Source: Cryptomeria japonica (lineage: Eukaryota; Streptophyta; Pinopsida; Cupressales; Cupressaceae). Taken from it: 64,000 nucleotides of DNA. Below, piece by piece: positions 36,401-48,187 of this stretch. Position 1 is the first letter of the stretch. The number at the start of each line of letters is the position of its first letter. The notes below the pieces were generated by a model that made no database searches, was not told the DNA's origin, and was given only the letters and a program-made list of their open reading frames with translations. Position numbers and translations under genes: made by a program. Where the stretch lies: positions 471,622,008 through 471,686,007 of the forward strand of contig NC_081405.1 in the NCBI RefSeq assembly GCF_030272615.1. The letters are read 5' to 3'.

Positions 36401-38157
36401 CTTCCTTACATGCCAAGATGGTGAATTTCTTCACACAGTGAATTCCATGCCAAGGGAGGAAATTTTCCATGGCAAGGAAGAATCAATGCCTTGGTAAAGG
36501 AGAGGTATCAAAATAGCTAAGGCTTAATTCCACGCCTAAATTGGAAAACTGAAAATTTGTCTAAGGCATGAAAATCCAAGGGTTAAGGAGGAATGAAAAG
36601 CAAGAAATCCCGTCGAGAAAAATTTTAAAATTTCCATTTTTTAGACACTAAATCTTATCAGAATTCATAAATTTTTGTATATTTGGATTTGTGACATATT
36701 TCTCTCTCTCCTAGACCCGGGTCCTAAATTTTAGGAAAATTCCTAAAAAATAGGAGATGATGGAAAGGTGTTGAAAATCTCCTCCAAGGTGTGGAAAGTT
36801 TGAAAAACTTCAAGAAAATTCTTCATGGATCAAATTCTTCTCTCCTAAAGTTTTCTCTCTCCAGGGGTTTCTCGCCAAGTGGCAATTGGGTCAGCGCATG
36901 TTGAGTCAATGGAGCATCTTCTGCATTCAGTCGTCACGTGAAGGCATCGTGGCGATGCATTTATTGTTGGAATATTTCGACTAAGCGGTGGCCCGATCAG
37001 TGCATGAAGAATCTCTTGCATGCAGCCGCCATATTTATGGTTTTATGACAGATTCCTTCCGCATGTCGCTGTAACATGAAGAAATGATGGGCATTTATTT
37101 CTGCATGGGGAATATTCATTGTATATTGAGCAAATTTGATGTAATGGGGTGCATTTAATGCACAAATGGATGCCATTTTTGGGCTTATTTAAATTGATTG
37201 TATATGGGTTTCATGGGTATTAATTGTTGATTCCCACCTTGTTGCATCTTGAGTGGAGAATCTTATGGGGAAAACCCCAATTAGGGTTTTGCCTGTAGCC
37301 AAGGCCGGAAGCCTATATATGGGGGTGATCCCCCTCATTTGTAACAGGAGGGAGATTTGTATGAAATTGTTGCGATAAGTTTTGAGATAATAACAGTGAA
37401 ACATTGTTCTTTGATGGTGTCCACTTAAGTTATTTTTTCAAAACTTGCATGGTTTCACCTTCCTCACTCCGAGTAGAATTTTATTTTCTCAATTGTTAGA
37501 TAAAGTGCTTTGATTTCAATGAAGAATGTAATGGTGTTTGATGAATTTCCATGGTTCATACTTTTTGCATCTTGTTGATTATAAGATGCAGTGCAAAATT
37601 AGCCTGAACCCCAAATTTATGCTAAGTTTGATTGTGAATAGTTATTTGGATTGCGTCGTGTTGGGTATTCAAATGCACTTTCTCAATGTGAAAATCCTTC
37701 AACATTCTTAGAAGATTGCACCGGTTCTTGTGGAGTTGTAGTTAATCTTGGCGAAGCAGAGCTTGGTTTATTTGGAATTTGTCCACCAGAGCACTTTTCA
37801 TTGATATCATTGCCCTTAGGAGTAGATTTAGATCCTTCTAAACCATTTCCCCTTTATTTTCAGTTCATTTTAGTTTGTTTGAAGGAGAAGCATCAGCATC
37901 GCAGAATTGCCATATCTGATGATGGAGTTTCGGCGACAGCAAAGAAGTGAAAGAACGATCCAAGCGTAAGGCCCCTTGGATTACCAGCAATCACATATGC
38001 CAACTGAGTCACGTCCATAGCATAAAGGAACCTTGGAGTCAATTGTTTGAACTTCCTGCAATCTTAGCATGCAATCGCACTTTGATCAAGAGAGAGTGAA
38101 GTAACCGTTAGGCAACTTTATTCCGTGTTAGGCATTGTCATAAAAAACACGTCAACA

Positions 38158-38581
38158 GGACCAAGTGCCCAAAACGGCAATTACTAAAAATAGCATATGA
38201 TAAAAATAGAAACTCTACTGGAACACACTAAAATCACCTGCTAGACCTCTCCACAGAACACTGATTCCTCTAACCAACTCCACCTAGCCTATGGCAACCC
38301 AAGAATAGGCTAATGGAAATCCAAATTGACTAGGTGCAAGAAGGGGACATCACAACCTCCGCACAAAGTGTTTTATATCTAGTTGTATATATTTTTTGTG
38401 CTATTCCGGCATCATGTATCCATTCTACATCATTTCCGGCCTTCTTGTATTCGGGATATAGTGCAGACGTTCAGACGTCTAAGTGAGTGCACTGTCGCAC
38501 TCTAAAAACACTACTATACAACAATTGGTTTTCACAAACTTGCCACCTTTCAACGTCCAAACATGCAAGCAAAACAATTGC
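38158..38581. repeat. 430-bp repeat R', second copy
   Basis: Partner of 34495-34925; it begins exactly where the LTR-like block ends. From 38582 to 39795 I see no gene or clear repeat. Confidence 0.88.
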
Positions 38582-39913
38582 TCAATCCATTAGGTGAATC
38601 TCAATAGCTAGTTCACTTTTGCATGCCTTTCCATCTTCCCAAACAGCTGATTTTTTAATTGATTCTCTAGCATTCAACAAAAATTCTGCTAAGCATCTAT
38701 AGCAATTAGCATCGTTTGACAAAATAACCTCACTAGCAGCATTCTGCCATTTTGTTTGAATCTCGTGAGCTCCTCATCACTTCACTTCGATTGAATATTT
38801 GAGCATTTGCATTGGAAGGCTCCAATTCACCAACTTCGAGGGCATTCATATAAGTTCTTCCTAGACAGGTGATATTGCAAGATCGTCATTTCAGTTTCTT
38901 GTGTACTTTCTAAGTTTCTATATTGTTATTATTTTTGTTGTTTATTGTGAATCCCTTGTAGTTGCTGATTTGTCATTGTTGTTTTGGTTAGCACCTTGGG
39001 GTTTCACATCCTACTCATTCTCCTCATACACACTAAGGTATTAATCCTTGTAGACCTAGGATTTAATACTTTACCATAATTTATAGTGTTGTTTTCTGAC
39101 CTGGACACATGCTGATTAAGTATACACACAAAAATCTATTTTTCCTCATTCCATTGACTACTCATGGAAGCCAAAAGGCTAAAAGCTAGGGGATTGGCCA
39201 CTTTTGGCAAGCTCCCAAGTAGTCCCAAAAATTTTCTTTGACCCAGAACAGATGCTTGAAGGACATCAAATGCACAGAGGGTTGTGCTTCTCTTTCCTAC
39301 CTCTATCATTTCAGATTTTTGTTAGAAATAGTAACTTCAAACCGGTTTTTATTGTGTGCTTCCATCTCTGGGTGTACAGAAAATTAATATCTGGAAAGCA
39401 ACTTTTTCTTCTGGTATTCTGGGATGACAATAGGCAACCCAAAATGACAGCACAAAAAGCAGATAACAGCACAGGCATGCTGATGTCCATACCTATGAGC
39501 TTCTGATTTCACTTTCCAAATTCCTTCTCATTTCTTATTTACTGTTTTGTGATTGGCTTTTCCATTCTATTTTTGTAATTCCAATATTCTTCATTTTCAT
39601 TTCCCAACTCTATATTTTGCTTGGTTAGACATAATTTGATTAGGTAAAATATTTTAGATGAGGCTAAGTTGAAAAACCATTATTCTTTATCACAAAATAA
39701 TAGCGAAAACATTTCATTTCCTTAGTCTTATCTAGTGTAAAGAGATTAATTGAGAGCCTTAACACACTTAGGCCAATCAACCTTTTCTTATTTACTGTAA
39801 TGCCCCCACTTTGAAATATAATTTAATAATAAATTAAAAGTACAGAAGAATTAAAAAAAAAATTAAATTAAAATATAAAAGAATACACTTAAATATAATT
39901 AATAATTAATTAA

Positions 39914-40227
39914 GTTAATGAATGGTCAAAAGACATGAAATGGAAAGTTGTGACTCCCTCAAAACATGAGATATAAAAGGGAAAAGAGAACCTCATTTGA
40001 GGGGTATAATTTGGGAATCAGAAGTGCAGATCTGTTCGGGAAAGGTTGTGTCCCTTTCAAAGAGCAGAAATAATGAAAAGTTGCAGTTAATGAATGGTCA
40101 AAAGACATGAAATAGAAAGTTGTGACACCCTCAAAACATGAGATATAAAAGGGAGAAGAGAACCTCATTTGAGGGAGATAATTTGGGAATCAGAAGTGCA
40201 GATCTGTTTGTGAAAGGTTGTGTCCCT
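39914..40227. repeat. 172-bp tandem duplication in solo LTR
   Basis: Unit 1 is 39914-40085. Unit 2 starts at 40086 and is interrupted by the copia element, resuming at 46254. Each unit holds ATGAGATATAAAAGGG and CCTCATTTGAGG. Unit 1 preserves the unoccupied form of the copia target. Confidence 0.92.
40223..40227. repeat. Copia target-site duplication, left
   Basis: TCCCT, matched exactly at 46249-46253. Confidence 0.95.
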
Positions 40228-40947
40228 TGTAAATGATGTTCAGTTTACATTCAATATGCAAGTTATATTCTACTTAGTATTATCTTGTTTTGTATATTAT
40301 AGAATTAACATATGAATCTGACTATCTTCTTTTATGTGGCAGGTGAGAGGAGGATTTATAAATTTCGATGTCCATTCTCACACATACCATTTGACATATA
40401 TAGTGGATTGGGTACGGTCAAGCGATGCCTTGACCGACCATGTCTTTTGGACATGGCCGATCAAGACATCACTTGATCGTGCCCATTCGCTATAACAATA
40501 GTGCATGATGTTTATTAACCAAGCGGTGTATGTTTATATTCGATAACCATCGATGTTATACCAATCAGTGTATGATTATATTTAACATTTCGAAAGCTTT
40601 CCTTAACACCCAATATCAATCGGTGTGTGTTTATTATATCTCCCGATAACAATCGGTTCAAGCATAAATAATCATCAATACTAATTGATGTTCGGTCTAC
40701 CCGATAATCATCAAATCGGATTTGCAATGGTTATCCTGATTTGATAATCGGTGAATGTAACTAGTATAATAAATTATCAAATCGGGATTCTATGATAATG
40801 AACAATTATATACAAATAAAGAATGCTTATCAATTGAGGGCTTGAGGTTATTCATTTTAATAATCAATATGATAAATGATTCAATGAGAGACTTCCTTTA
40901 TCTCTCATTCAATCATTTATCTTACCGAAGCTATTTATGCATTAACA
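40228..40947 (-). repeat. Copia 3' LTR
   Basis: From TGTAAATGATG to GCATTAACA; the minus strand begins TGTTAATGCATAAATAGC. It matches 45530-46248. Confidence 0.95.
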
Positions 40948-40962
40948 CTCCCTCTTAGCTGG
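40948..40962 (-). other. Copia polypurine tract
   Basis: The minus strand reads AGCTAAGAGGGAG immediately before the LTR start TGTTAATG. Confidence 0.75.
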
Positions 40963-41496
40963 GTAAGATAAATAAGAGTAGTGTATCAAGCATCACAATT
41001 CAAATGATAGTTAGCATTCTTTTTCATAATTTAACTTTCTAGGGGATCATATCACCTACTCACAAGATATGAAGTATCACCTAACCACGTGATACAAAAT
41101 GTCTATCACATTAATCTTGTGATGACAGGATATCACCTTAGCACGTGATATCAGTATTGCCTAAGCATACAATACTTAAGGATAATCATATGAGAAAATA
41201 TTCAGTTCTCACCTTTATCCAAGTTATGGTAAGAGCACTAACACTTCATATGAATGTTTTACCACAGCACAATCATGGCTTCATCCATGATACACCAGAG
41301 ATCCAACATGATAACTGGTTTGGACATTATAAGATCGTCACCTTATAATGTCTCCATACAAGTGTTCATTATCTTGAGAGATCGTCACCTCTTAGATATA
41401 AACCCAAGGGATAAAATCCAAAAAATGTCCTATCATGACAAAGAAGTTTATGCATTAAACATCTTATAGATATGCAAATACAGATTACAAAGCAAT

Positions 41497-42900
41497 TTAC
41501 CTTTCTATCATACCTAAACCTTTTCTGAAGTGATCAACCTTCACTCTGGAAAGGGGTTTGGTCAGAATATTTGCAATTTGATCTCTTGTACAAACATATT
41601 CTAATTGGATTGCATTCCTATCTACCATATCTCGCACATAGTGGTATGGAATCTCAATATGCTTGGATCTGTCATGAAACACAGGATTTACTGAAAGTTT
41701 TATGCAGCTCTGGTTGTCATAGTGTATAACAGTGGGTTTCATAGGTTCTCCAAACAACTCCACAAGCAACTTCCTAAGCCATACTGCCTCTCGGGCAGCC
41801 ATAGAAGCTGCAATTTATTCTGCCTCGGTGGAGCTTTGAGCTACAGAAGACTGCTTCCTGCTGATCCAAGATATCATAGCTGAACCTAGACTGAAGCAAC
41901 ACCCTGAAGTGTCTTTCCTGTCAATCACACTTCTAGCCCAATTTGAATTTGTAAATCCATGTAGGTCTATATCAACTTTCTCATATTTGAGACCAAGGTT
42001 TAGGGTACCTTGTAGGTATCTCATAATGTGTTTTACTGCAACCAGGTGTATCTCCTTCGGTTCACACATAAACTGACTTAGAGCATTAACTGCATAACAG
42101 ATATTTGGTCTTGTATTTACCAGGTACATCAGAGAACCAATCATCTGTCTGTATTGAGTAGGATCAGTGGGTTGTGACTCTGCTACTGCTTCTTTAAGTT
42201 TATGTAAATTGGTTTCCATAGGAGAGATCATGGGTCTACAGTTTAGCATTCAGAATCTCTTCAAAATATCCAAGGTATACTTTCCTTGGTTTAGTATAAT
42301 GTTGTCAGAATTCTGCCATACTTCCAATCCTAGGAAGTAATGAAGGAGTCCCAAGTCCTTCATATCAAATTCTTTGGATAGATCTTTCTTGCATTGATCT
42401 ATAAGATGATCATTTCCTGTGATTAATAAGTCATCAACATATAAAATCAATATTAGCATATCACCTTTATTTCTTTTGTAGTAGAGATTAGGATCTGCAT
42501 CATTTTTGGAGAAGCCTAATCTTGAGAGATAGGTGTCAATTCTTTCATACCAGGCCCTGGGAGCCTGTTTAAGCCCATAGAAAGCTTTCTTGAGTCTACA
42601 CACATGAGACTCTACATCATGAATTTCAAATCCTTTAGGTTGCTCTAGGTAGACTTCTTCTGAGATCTCACCATTTAGAAAAGTTGTCTTAACATCCATC
42701 TGGTGTACCTTCCAGCCCTTTGCTGCTGCAATGGCTAATACAGCTCTTACTGATGTATACCTGGCAACAGGTGCAAAAGTTTCTTCATAATCTATTCCTT
42801 CCCTTTGTGAGAACCCTCTAGCTGCAAATCTGGCCTTGTGTTTTTCAATACTGTCGTCTGCAGCATGTTTGATCTTGAAAAGCCATTTAGATGAAACCAC
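41497..42900 (-). pseudogene. Copia reverse transcriptase and RNase H
   Basis: RT starts WLFKIKHAADDSIEKHKARF, with QMDVKTTFLNGEISEEVY (first catalytic Asp), GLKQAPRAWY and an intact YVDD (LILYVDDLLITGND, about 42425-42465). Stops follow at 42247-42249 (TGA, likely from CGA in a KRFRMLN-type context) and 41812-41814 (TAA in place of Tyr in the RNase H motif TEAE-Y-IAA). RNase H continues with YDNQSCIKLSVNPVFHDRSK and HIEIPYHYVRDMV. All pieces share one frame, so only two stops separate it from an open RT-RH. Confidence 0.95.
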
Positions 42901-44040
42901 AGATTTCTTAGTTGGCCTAGGAACAATCTCTCAAACATCATTTTTCATAATGGACTGATACTCTTCAGACATGGCATCCTTCCATACTTGATATTCAAGT
43001 GCATCTGATACATTGTTTGGTTCGGCTTTAGAGAGATCATTCATAAGGGCAACATAGCTAGTGAATTTATTAGGCCTTTTGCTTTCTCTGAAGGTTCCTA
43101 AAGGAGCAACAAACTTCTGAGCTTCTTCTACAATTTTGGTTGCCCATAGTGGTCTTTTCTCGAGGTTTTCTCTAGGTGGACTTTGAGTTTCACTCATAGT
43201 TTCCTCAGGATTCTCCCTCTGAAGCTCAGGAGTAGGATCTCTATCTAAGCTAGGGGTGGGGATATAGACTTCAGGGTCTAGAGAGCTTTGGGCTCTTTTG
43301 AAGGCTAAGTTTTCTTCAAAGATCACATCCCTACTTAGTTCAATATTCTTTTGACCAAGTATACATATCCTGTAGGCCTTGGAGGTTTCACTATATCCTA
43401 CAAAGATTCCCCTTTTTCCAGAAGGCTCTAATTTTAATCTTTTCTCCTTAGGTACATGAATATAGACAAGGCATCCAAAAATCCTAAGGTGGCTTATATC
43501 CAGTTTTGATTTAGTAAAGACTTCCTCAAGGGTCTTATCTTCAAGATGAGAGTGAGGACATCTGTTTTGAATATATACAGCAGTGCTAGTTGCTTCTGCC
43601 CAAAGATTGATATTTAGATTCTGATCAAGAATCATAGTTTTGGCAGCTTCAACGATTGTCCTATTTTTGCTTTCTGCTATCCCATTTTGTTGAGGGTTGT
43701 AAGGTATTGTTAACTCCCTCTTAATCCCTGAATTTTTACAAAACTCTTTAAATAATTCTGATGTGTATTCCTACCCATTATCAGTTCTTAGGGTTTTAAT
43801 TTTGTTTCCTGAGTAGTTCTCTGTTAGTGATTTGAATTCTTTAAACCTATTAAGGATCTCTTCTGATTCTTTACATTTCAAAAAGTAGATCCAAGTTTTC
43901 CTAGAGTAGTCATCAACAAATATTACATAATATAGAAATCCCCCCAATGAATGTACAGGCATAGGTCCACACACATCAGAATGAGCTAACTCTAAAATTT
44001 TACTTGTTTTCCTAGTACTACTCTAAAAAGCACCCTTAGT
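42901..44040 (-). pseudogene. Copia integrase
   Basis: Integrase core with all three catalytic acidic residues visible in one frame: D in VIFVDDYSRKTW, D in TLRTDNG, and E in PQQNGIAESKNRT. A TAG after TDNG (43771) and a TGA before EIVPRP (about 42931, probably Trp) interrupt it. The C-terminal part has the usual copia sequence SHLRIFGCLVYIHVPKEKR and GIFVGYSETSKAYR, followed by a Pro/Glu/Ser-rich spacer leading to RT. A frameshift separates the core from the upstream zinc-binding region. Confidence 0.93.
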
Positions 44041-44044
44041 ATTT

Positions 44045-44853
44045 TTACCTAGGGCACATCCTGCATGCCCCTGAATGATATTGCTTTAGCTTAGGTAGAC
44101 CTGTGACAAGGTCTCCCATTGATGATAAAGCTCTAAAATTTAGGTGGCCTAGTCTCCTATGCCAGATTTCATTGGCATCTATAGTTTCATGAATTAGGGC
44201 TAAGTTGGGCTCTGTGCATAGCTCATACAAGTAGCTTTGTCTTTGACCAATTGTTTTAGCTTTCTTGATAGATGAGTTCTTTGGCCAAGCCAATACTTTG
44301 TTGTCCATGAAGGTCACTCTGTATCCATTGTCCTCCAATGCTGATATTGAGACTAGATTCCTCTTAATGCCTGGAACTTATAGCACTCCTCTAAGTTGTA
44401 ATGATACACCTGACTTTAGTTTGATGGTGCAGGTTCCAACTCCTTTGACAGGGTGAGTAGAGTCATCTCCGATGGTTACTTCCTCGTCATTCTCCTCTTT
44501 CATGGAGTCTAGTACTTCTCTGAATCCTGTGATGTGTTTGGATGAGCCACTGTCGATCACCCAAGAGTTCACTTTGTTTGATGCTTGATTTGTGAGTGTT
44601 GAATAGAGTACATACTTGTCTGAGTCCTCTTCCCTTTTGGATTTTCCTGTTTTGGCAAATGTGGCTTGTTTAGCTCTTTTTGGACATTTGGCAACATAGT
44701 GCCCAAATTTGTCACATCTGTAACACTGAATTTGAGAGAAGTCCTTTTTGAAGGAGTTCTTGCCGTGATGACCTTTTCTCTTCCTGAATTGCTTCTGCTT
44801 GCCTTTCTTATTTGAGTTCGTATTTAGAACTTGAAGATCTTCATCTATATTCT
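44045..44853 (-). pseudogene. Copia zinc knuckle, protease, GAG-pre-integrase
   Basis: In order on the minus strand: one intact CCHC knuckle CYRCDKFGHYVAKC (about 44690-44735), the aspartic protease with WVIDSGSSKHITG (DSG active site, about 44530-44570), a TAA at 44378 within the protease C-terminus (GVL-stop-VPGI), and the GAG-pre-integrase zinc region with EIWHRRLGHLNFRALSSMG. All lie in one frame apart from the stops. Confidence 0.92.
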
Positions 44854-44854
44854 T

Positions 44855-45437
44855 CTATTTGATCCCTTTCTTATTTTGCCTTGATTCCTCTTGGAGACAG
44901 TCAGCCTTTAGCCTATCGAATTTTGGGAAGTTATCCCTTGCACTGATGCCTTGGACGAATGTTTCCCAGATGCTAGGCAACCCATCTAGAGCAATGAGGG
45001 TTAATTCTTTGCTTTGGATCTCATAACCAAGGGTTGCCAGTTCATCCCTTAAGGTAGATATTCGCATGAAGTAGGCATTGACTGATTCTCCTTTTATCAT
45101 GGCTATGTGATTTATTTTTCTTTTTTAGAGCCAAGGTTCTACTGGCATTCGATATTTCAAAAGCGTCTTCAAGTGCTTTGAACATGTTGAAGGTTGTTTC
45201 ATGTTTCTTTATAATGGGCATAATGTTGTTCCTTACCCCATCAACTATGAATTTGATAGCCTTATTATTTCCTTCTTTCCAAATTGCTTTGTCAGGTTTA
45301 GTCTCAGGTTCTTTAGTTTCAGTCTTTACAAATGATTCAACTTTATTTTCTTTCAGAATCATTTGAATTCTGAATTTCCATGTGGAGAAGTCGTCACCTC
45401 CTGCGAGTCTGTCTTCAAATCTGATAGCGCTAGCCAT
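44855..45437 (-). pseudogene. Copia gag
   Basis: It starts at ATG 45437 with MASAIRFEDRLAGGDDFSTW, the usual N-terminus of plant copia gag. The frame shifts near 45110 after NASRTLALKK and continues with MRISTLRDELATLGYEI and LTLIALDGLPSIWETFVQGI, the conserved capsid-domain C-terminal part, until a TAG at 44855. Unlike the gypsy and LARD-like elements in this window, the complete gag domain is present here. Confidence 0.92.
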
Positions 45438-45517
45438 TGATAGGATTGTGATGTTGAATATATGCTTGATTTGAATTTTACGTAAAATTGAACAGCCTCA
45501 AGTTCGATTTAACTATA

Positions 45518-45529
45518 GCTCTGATACCA
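45518..45529 (-). other. Copia primer-binding site
   Basis: TGGTATCAGAGC on the minus strand, directly abutting the LTR end …TTTACA. Confidence 0.95.
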
Positions 45530-46248
45530 TGTAAATGATGTTCAATTTACATTCAACATGCAAGTTATATTCTACTTAGTATTATCTTGTTTTGTATATT
45601 ATAGAATTAACATATGAATCTAACTATCTTCTTTTATGTGGCAAGTGAGAGGAGCATTTATAAATTTTGATGTCCATTCTCACACATACCATTTGACATA
45701 TATAGTGGGCTGGGTACGGTCAAGCGATGCCTTGACCGACCATGTCTTTTGGACATGGCTGATCAAGACATCACTTGATCGTGCCCATTCACTATAACAA
45801 TAGTGCATGGTGTTTATTAACCAAGCGGTGTATGTTTATATTTGATAACCATCGATGTTATACCAATCGGTGTATGATTATATTTAACATTTTGAAAGCT
45901 TGCCTTAACACCCGATATCAATGGTGTGTGTTTATTATATCTCCCGATAACAATCGGTTCAAGCATAAATAATCATCAATACTAATTGATGTTCGGTCTA
46001 CCCGATAATCATCAAATCGGATTTGCAATGGTTATCCTGATTTGATAATCGGTGAATGCAACTAGTATAATAAATTATCAAATCGGGATTCTATGATAAT
46101 GAACAATTATATACAAATAAAGAATGCTTATCAATTGAGGGCTTGAGGTTATTCATTTTAATAATCGATATGATAAATGATTCAATGAGAGACTTCATTT
46201 ATCTCTCATTCAATCATTTATCTTACCGAAGCTATTTATGCATTAACA
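45530..46248 (-). repeat. Copia 5' LTR
   Basis: 719 bases, from TGTAAATGATG to GCATTAACA; partner of 40228-40947. Confidence 0.95.
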
Positions 46249-46253
46249 TCCCT
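46249..46253. repeat. Copia target-site duplication, right
   Basis: TCCCT, identical to 40223-40227. Confidence 0.95.
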
Positions 46254-46982
46254 TAAAAAGTGCAGAAATAATGAAAAGTTGCACTCTTTCAAAGGGTGCT
46301 AATGGTGAAAGGGTGTGTCTCTTGCCAAAAGGCATACATGATGAAGAGGTGTGACCTCTCTCTCACATCGAGAGATATAAAGGAAAGGAATCAAAAGCAT
46401 CTAGTGAGATCACCATGGATCAGATCAGATCAGAACTGTAATTAAGTTTCAGGCAGTAACATCCTTGTTCTTGGTGGTCTGCATGGGGGTGTGCTTAATA
46501 TATGCAGCCTGATAATATTCTTATGCAAAATTTAGTAGTAACATTAATAATATTAATATAGACTGCAATATGAATGACAGTCATACTTAATTTTATATAC
46601 ATTCATAATAATTGAATGACAAATATATTCAGTCTAAGTACTTAATCAATTCTAATTCTATCCCCAAGGGAGACAGGTGCTGTTAGAGAGAGGCAGAGTA
46701 AATCCACTCCAAGATAAAAGGGCCCCAAGGATGAAAAGACTGATGTTCCTGATGTCTGGGCTGAATTAGGGAGGTGGTGTCATAGCGCCCTAGACAAGCC
46801 AATGCCCTCTTCTGGGATTAGGAATGAGAAGGGATTAGGAATTAGGACTGGAGTAACAACAATATTAAGTTGAATTATGGACAGCTTTAATTATCTAATC
46901 TGAATTAATGCAATATACTAGGTAGTAATGTATGTTTCCCTTTGGGAATTGACAGCCTATAAATAGGGGACATTACATTTAC

Positions 46983-48187
46983 ACCAATAAAATAAGCAAG
47001 TTATAACACTAATGATTTGGACATCTCAACTATTTGTACTTGCAGCAACTGAGCACACAAAATGTGTTCACAAGCCAACCTAAGGCTCCTATTGAGATGG
47101 TGTTTGACAAGCGAAAGAAAGGCTTGGAGAGGCAAAGCTCCACTTCAATTGATACACAACAGTTGACTGTCTTTCTCAAACACACCATTTATTGGGGGTG
47201 AAGTATGTGATGTCTTTTGATGACTTGTTAAGGTGCACATGGGTGTACTTTCTTTAGTACACAAGTAAAGTCCTCTGACACTTGGAGACTTCAAAGTCCT
47301 TAAGCACTTATTGACTTCAAAGTCTCTAAACACTTGTAGCCTACAAAGTCTTGGTAGAGAGCAATCAAGACCTAAAATCATGCAAATCCACATAGATAGT
47401 AGGAGAGAATATATGAGCAACTTCAAAAATTATGACATCATTTAAGCATTGATACATGCCAAGAAGCATGACCCCTTAGTTTTGGGTTGAGGCCATACAC
47501 TATACAAATTACATTCAAAGTTGCAGTCCTCTCCAAGTAGTGCATTAAATCACCCTAGAAGAGGCTTGAAATAAACAGACGCCCTATGTTTCCAACTTGT
47601 GTCTTTGGTAGTGAGACCCAAGCATTTGTTGCTATGAAATGTGCAAGCTATGGAGAAGAAAAGACAACCTTTGGTCTTTGTTGGCTCTTGCAAAGACATC
47701 AAAACCTATCATCTTTAGACCCTAATTAATTCAATGCAGATGAGAATATCAGACTGAGCATATAGCAAAATGCTTGGATAAGAAGTACAGCACATGCTTA
47801 GTTGCAAAGGGAAAGTCACAAGTTGCCAGTATTGGTACAGTGTTATGGTTAAATTATGGTGTTGTGGTTCTTGCCACCATGGTTCAAACCCCATTGGGCT
47901 GTTATTGTGAACTGTTTATGTCAGGGATGAGATCCCCTGTTTGTGACTTCACCAATTTATAACTCCAGGTCAAAAGAATTTACCCATAAAAGAAGGGTTT
48001 GTCACAAGTTAAGTAGGTGACTAGTCAAAAACCTTCGTACCTATTGAAAAAATGAATTATTTTTTCTCTGTCCTTCCCCTTGTCACATCATAGATTTGGA
48101 TAGTTCACTAGATGGATGTATAGGCTTAGTCTGCTTAGACAATCTTTCTATAGACTCAAATAGACCTTTTCAGCTTGGTATTAAAAG
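46983..48187. other. Intron sequence, no gene seen
   Basis: Nothing recognisable. ORFs such as 47145-47426 have no family features. Confidence 0.45.

Larger units (their letters stand above)
35015..38157 (+). mobile_element. Probable LTR-like block, ~3.1 kb
   Basis: It starts TGTGATGTTTTCACACATCG, nearly identical to the LTR-like start at 58792 (TGTGACGTTTTCACACATTG), and ends …CACGTCAACA. A TATA-like CTATATATGG lies at 37312-37321, downstream of short tandem repeats, giving an LTR-like layout of U3, promoter, R-U5. No protein-coding frame is present. The flanks do not show a matching TSD; the right end joins directly to repeat R', so this may be the remainder of a rearranged or tandem element and not a clean solo LTR. 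Confidence 0.55.
40228..46248 (-). mobile_element. Full-length Ty1/copia element, 6,021 bp
   Basis: Structurally complete: LTRs 40228-40947 and 45530-46248, PBS, PPT, gag-PR-INT-RT-RH in copia order on the minus strand, and a perfect 5-bp TSD. The two LTRs differ at roughly 20 positions of 719 by my count (about 3%), so the insertion is fairly young but not recent. The coding region has frameshifts (near 45110 and between 44045 and 43974) and about seven stops, so it cannot encode its own proteins. Confidence 0.96.
39796..46977 (+). mobile_element. Solo LTR (1,156 bp) split by copia insertion
   Basis: It begins TGTAATGCCCCC and ends GGGGACATTACA, with perfect TGTAATG/CATTACA inverted ends. 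It is flanked by exact 5-bp duplications TTTAC (39791-39795 and 46978-46982). Removing the nested copia element and one copy of its TSD leaves 1,156 bases with no internal region, so it is a solo LTR formed by LTR-LTR recombination. TATA-like GATATAAAAGG sequences are repeated inside it. Strand is tentative, from the TATA direction. Confidence 0.9.

Noticed and set aside
47145-47426. 93-residue ORF with a hydrophobic start
   Set aside because: It resembles a secreted peptide only superficially, has no homologue that I recognise, and lies in the intron.
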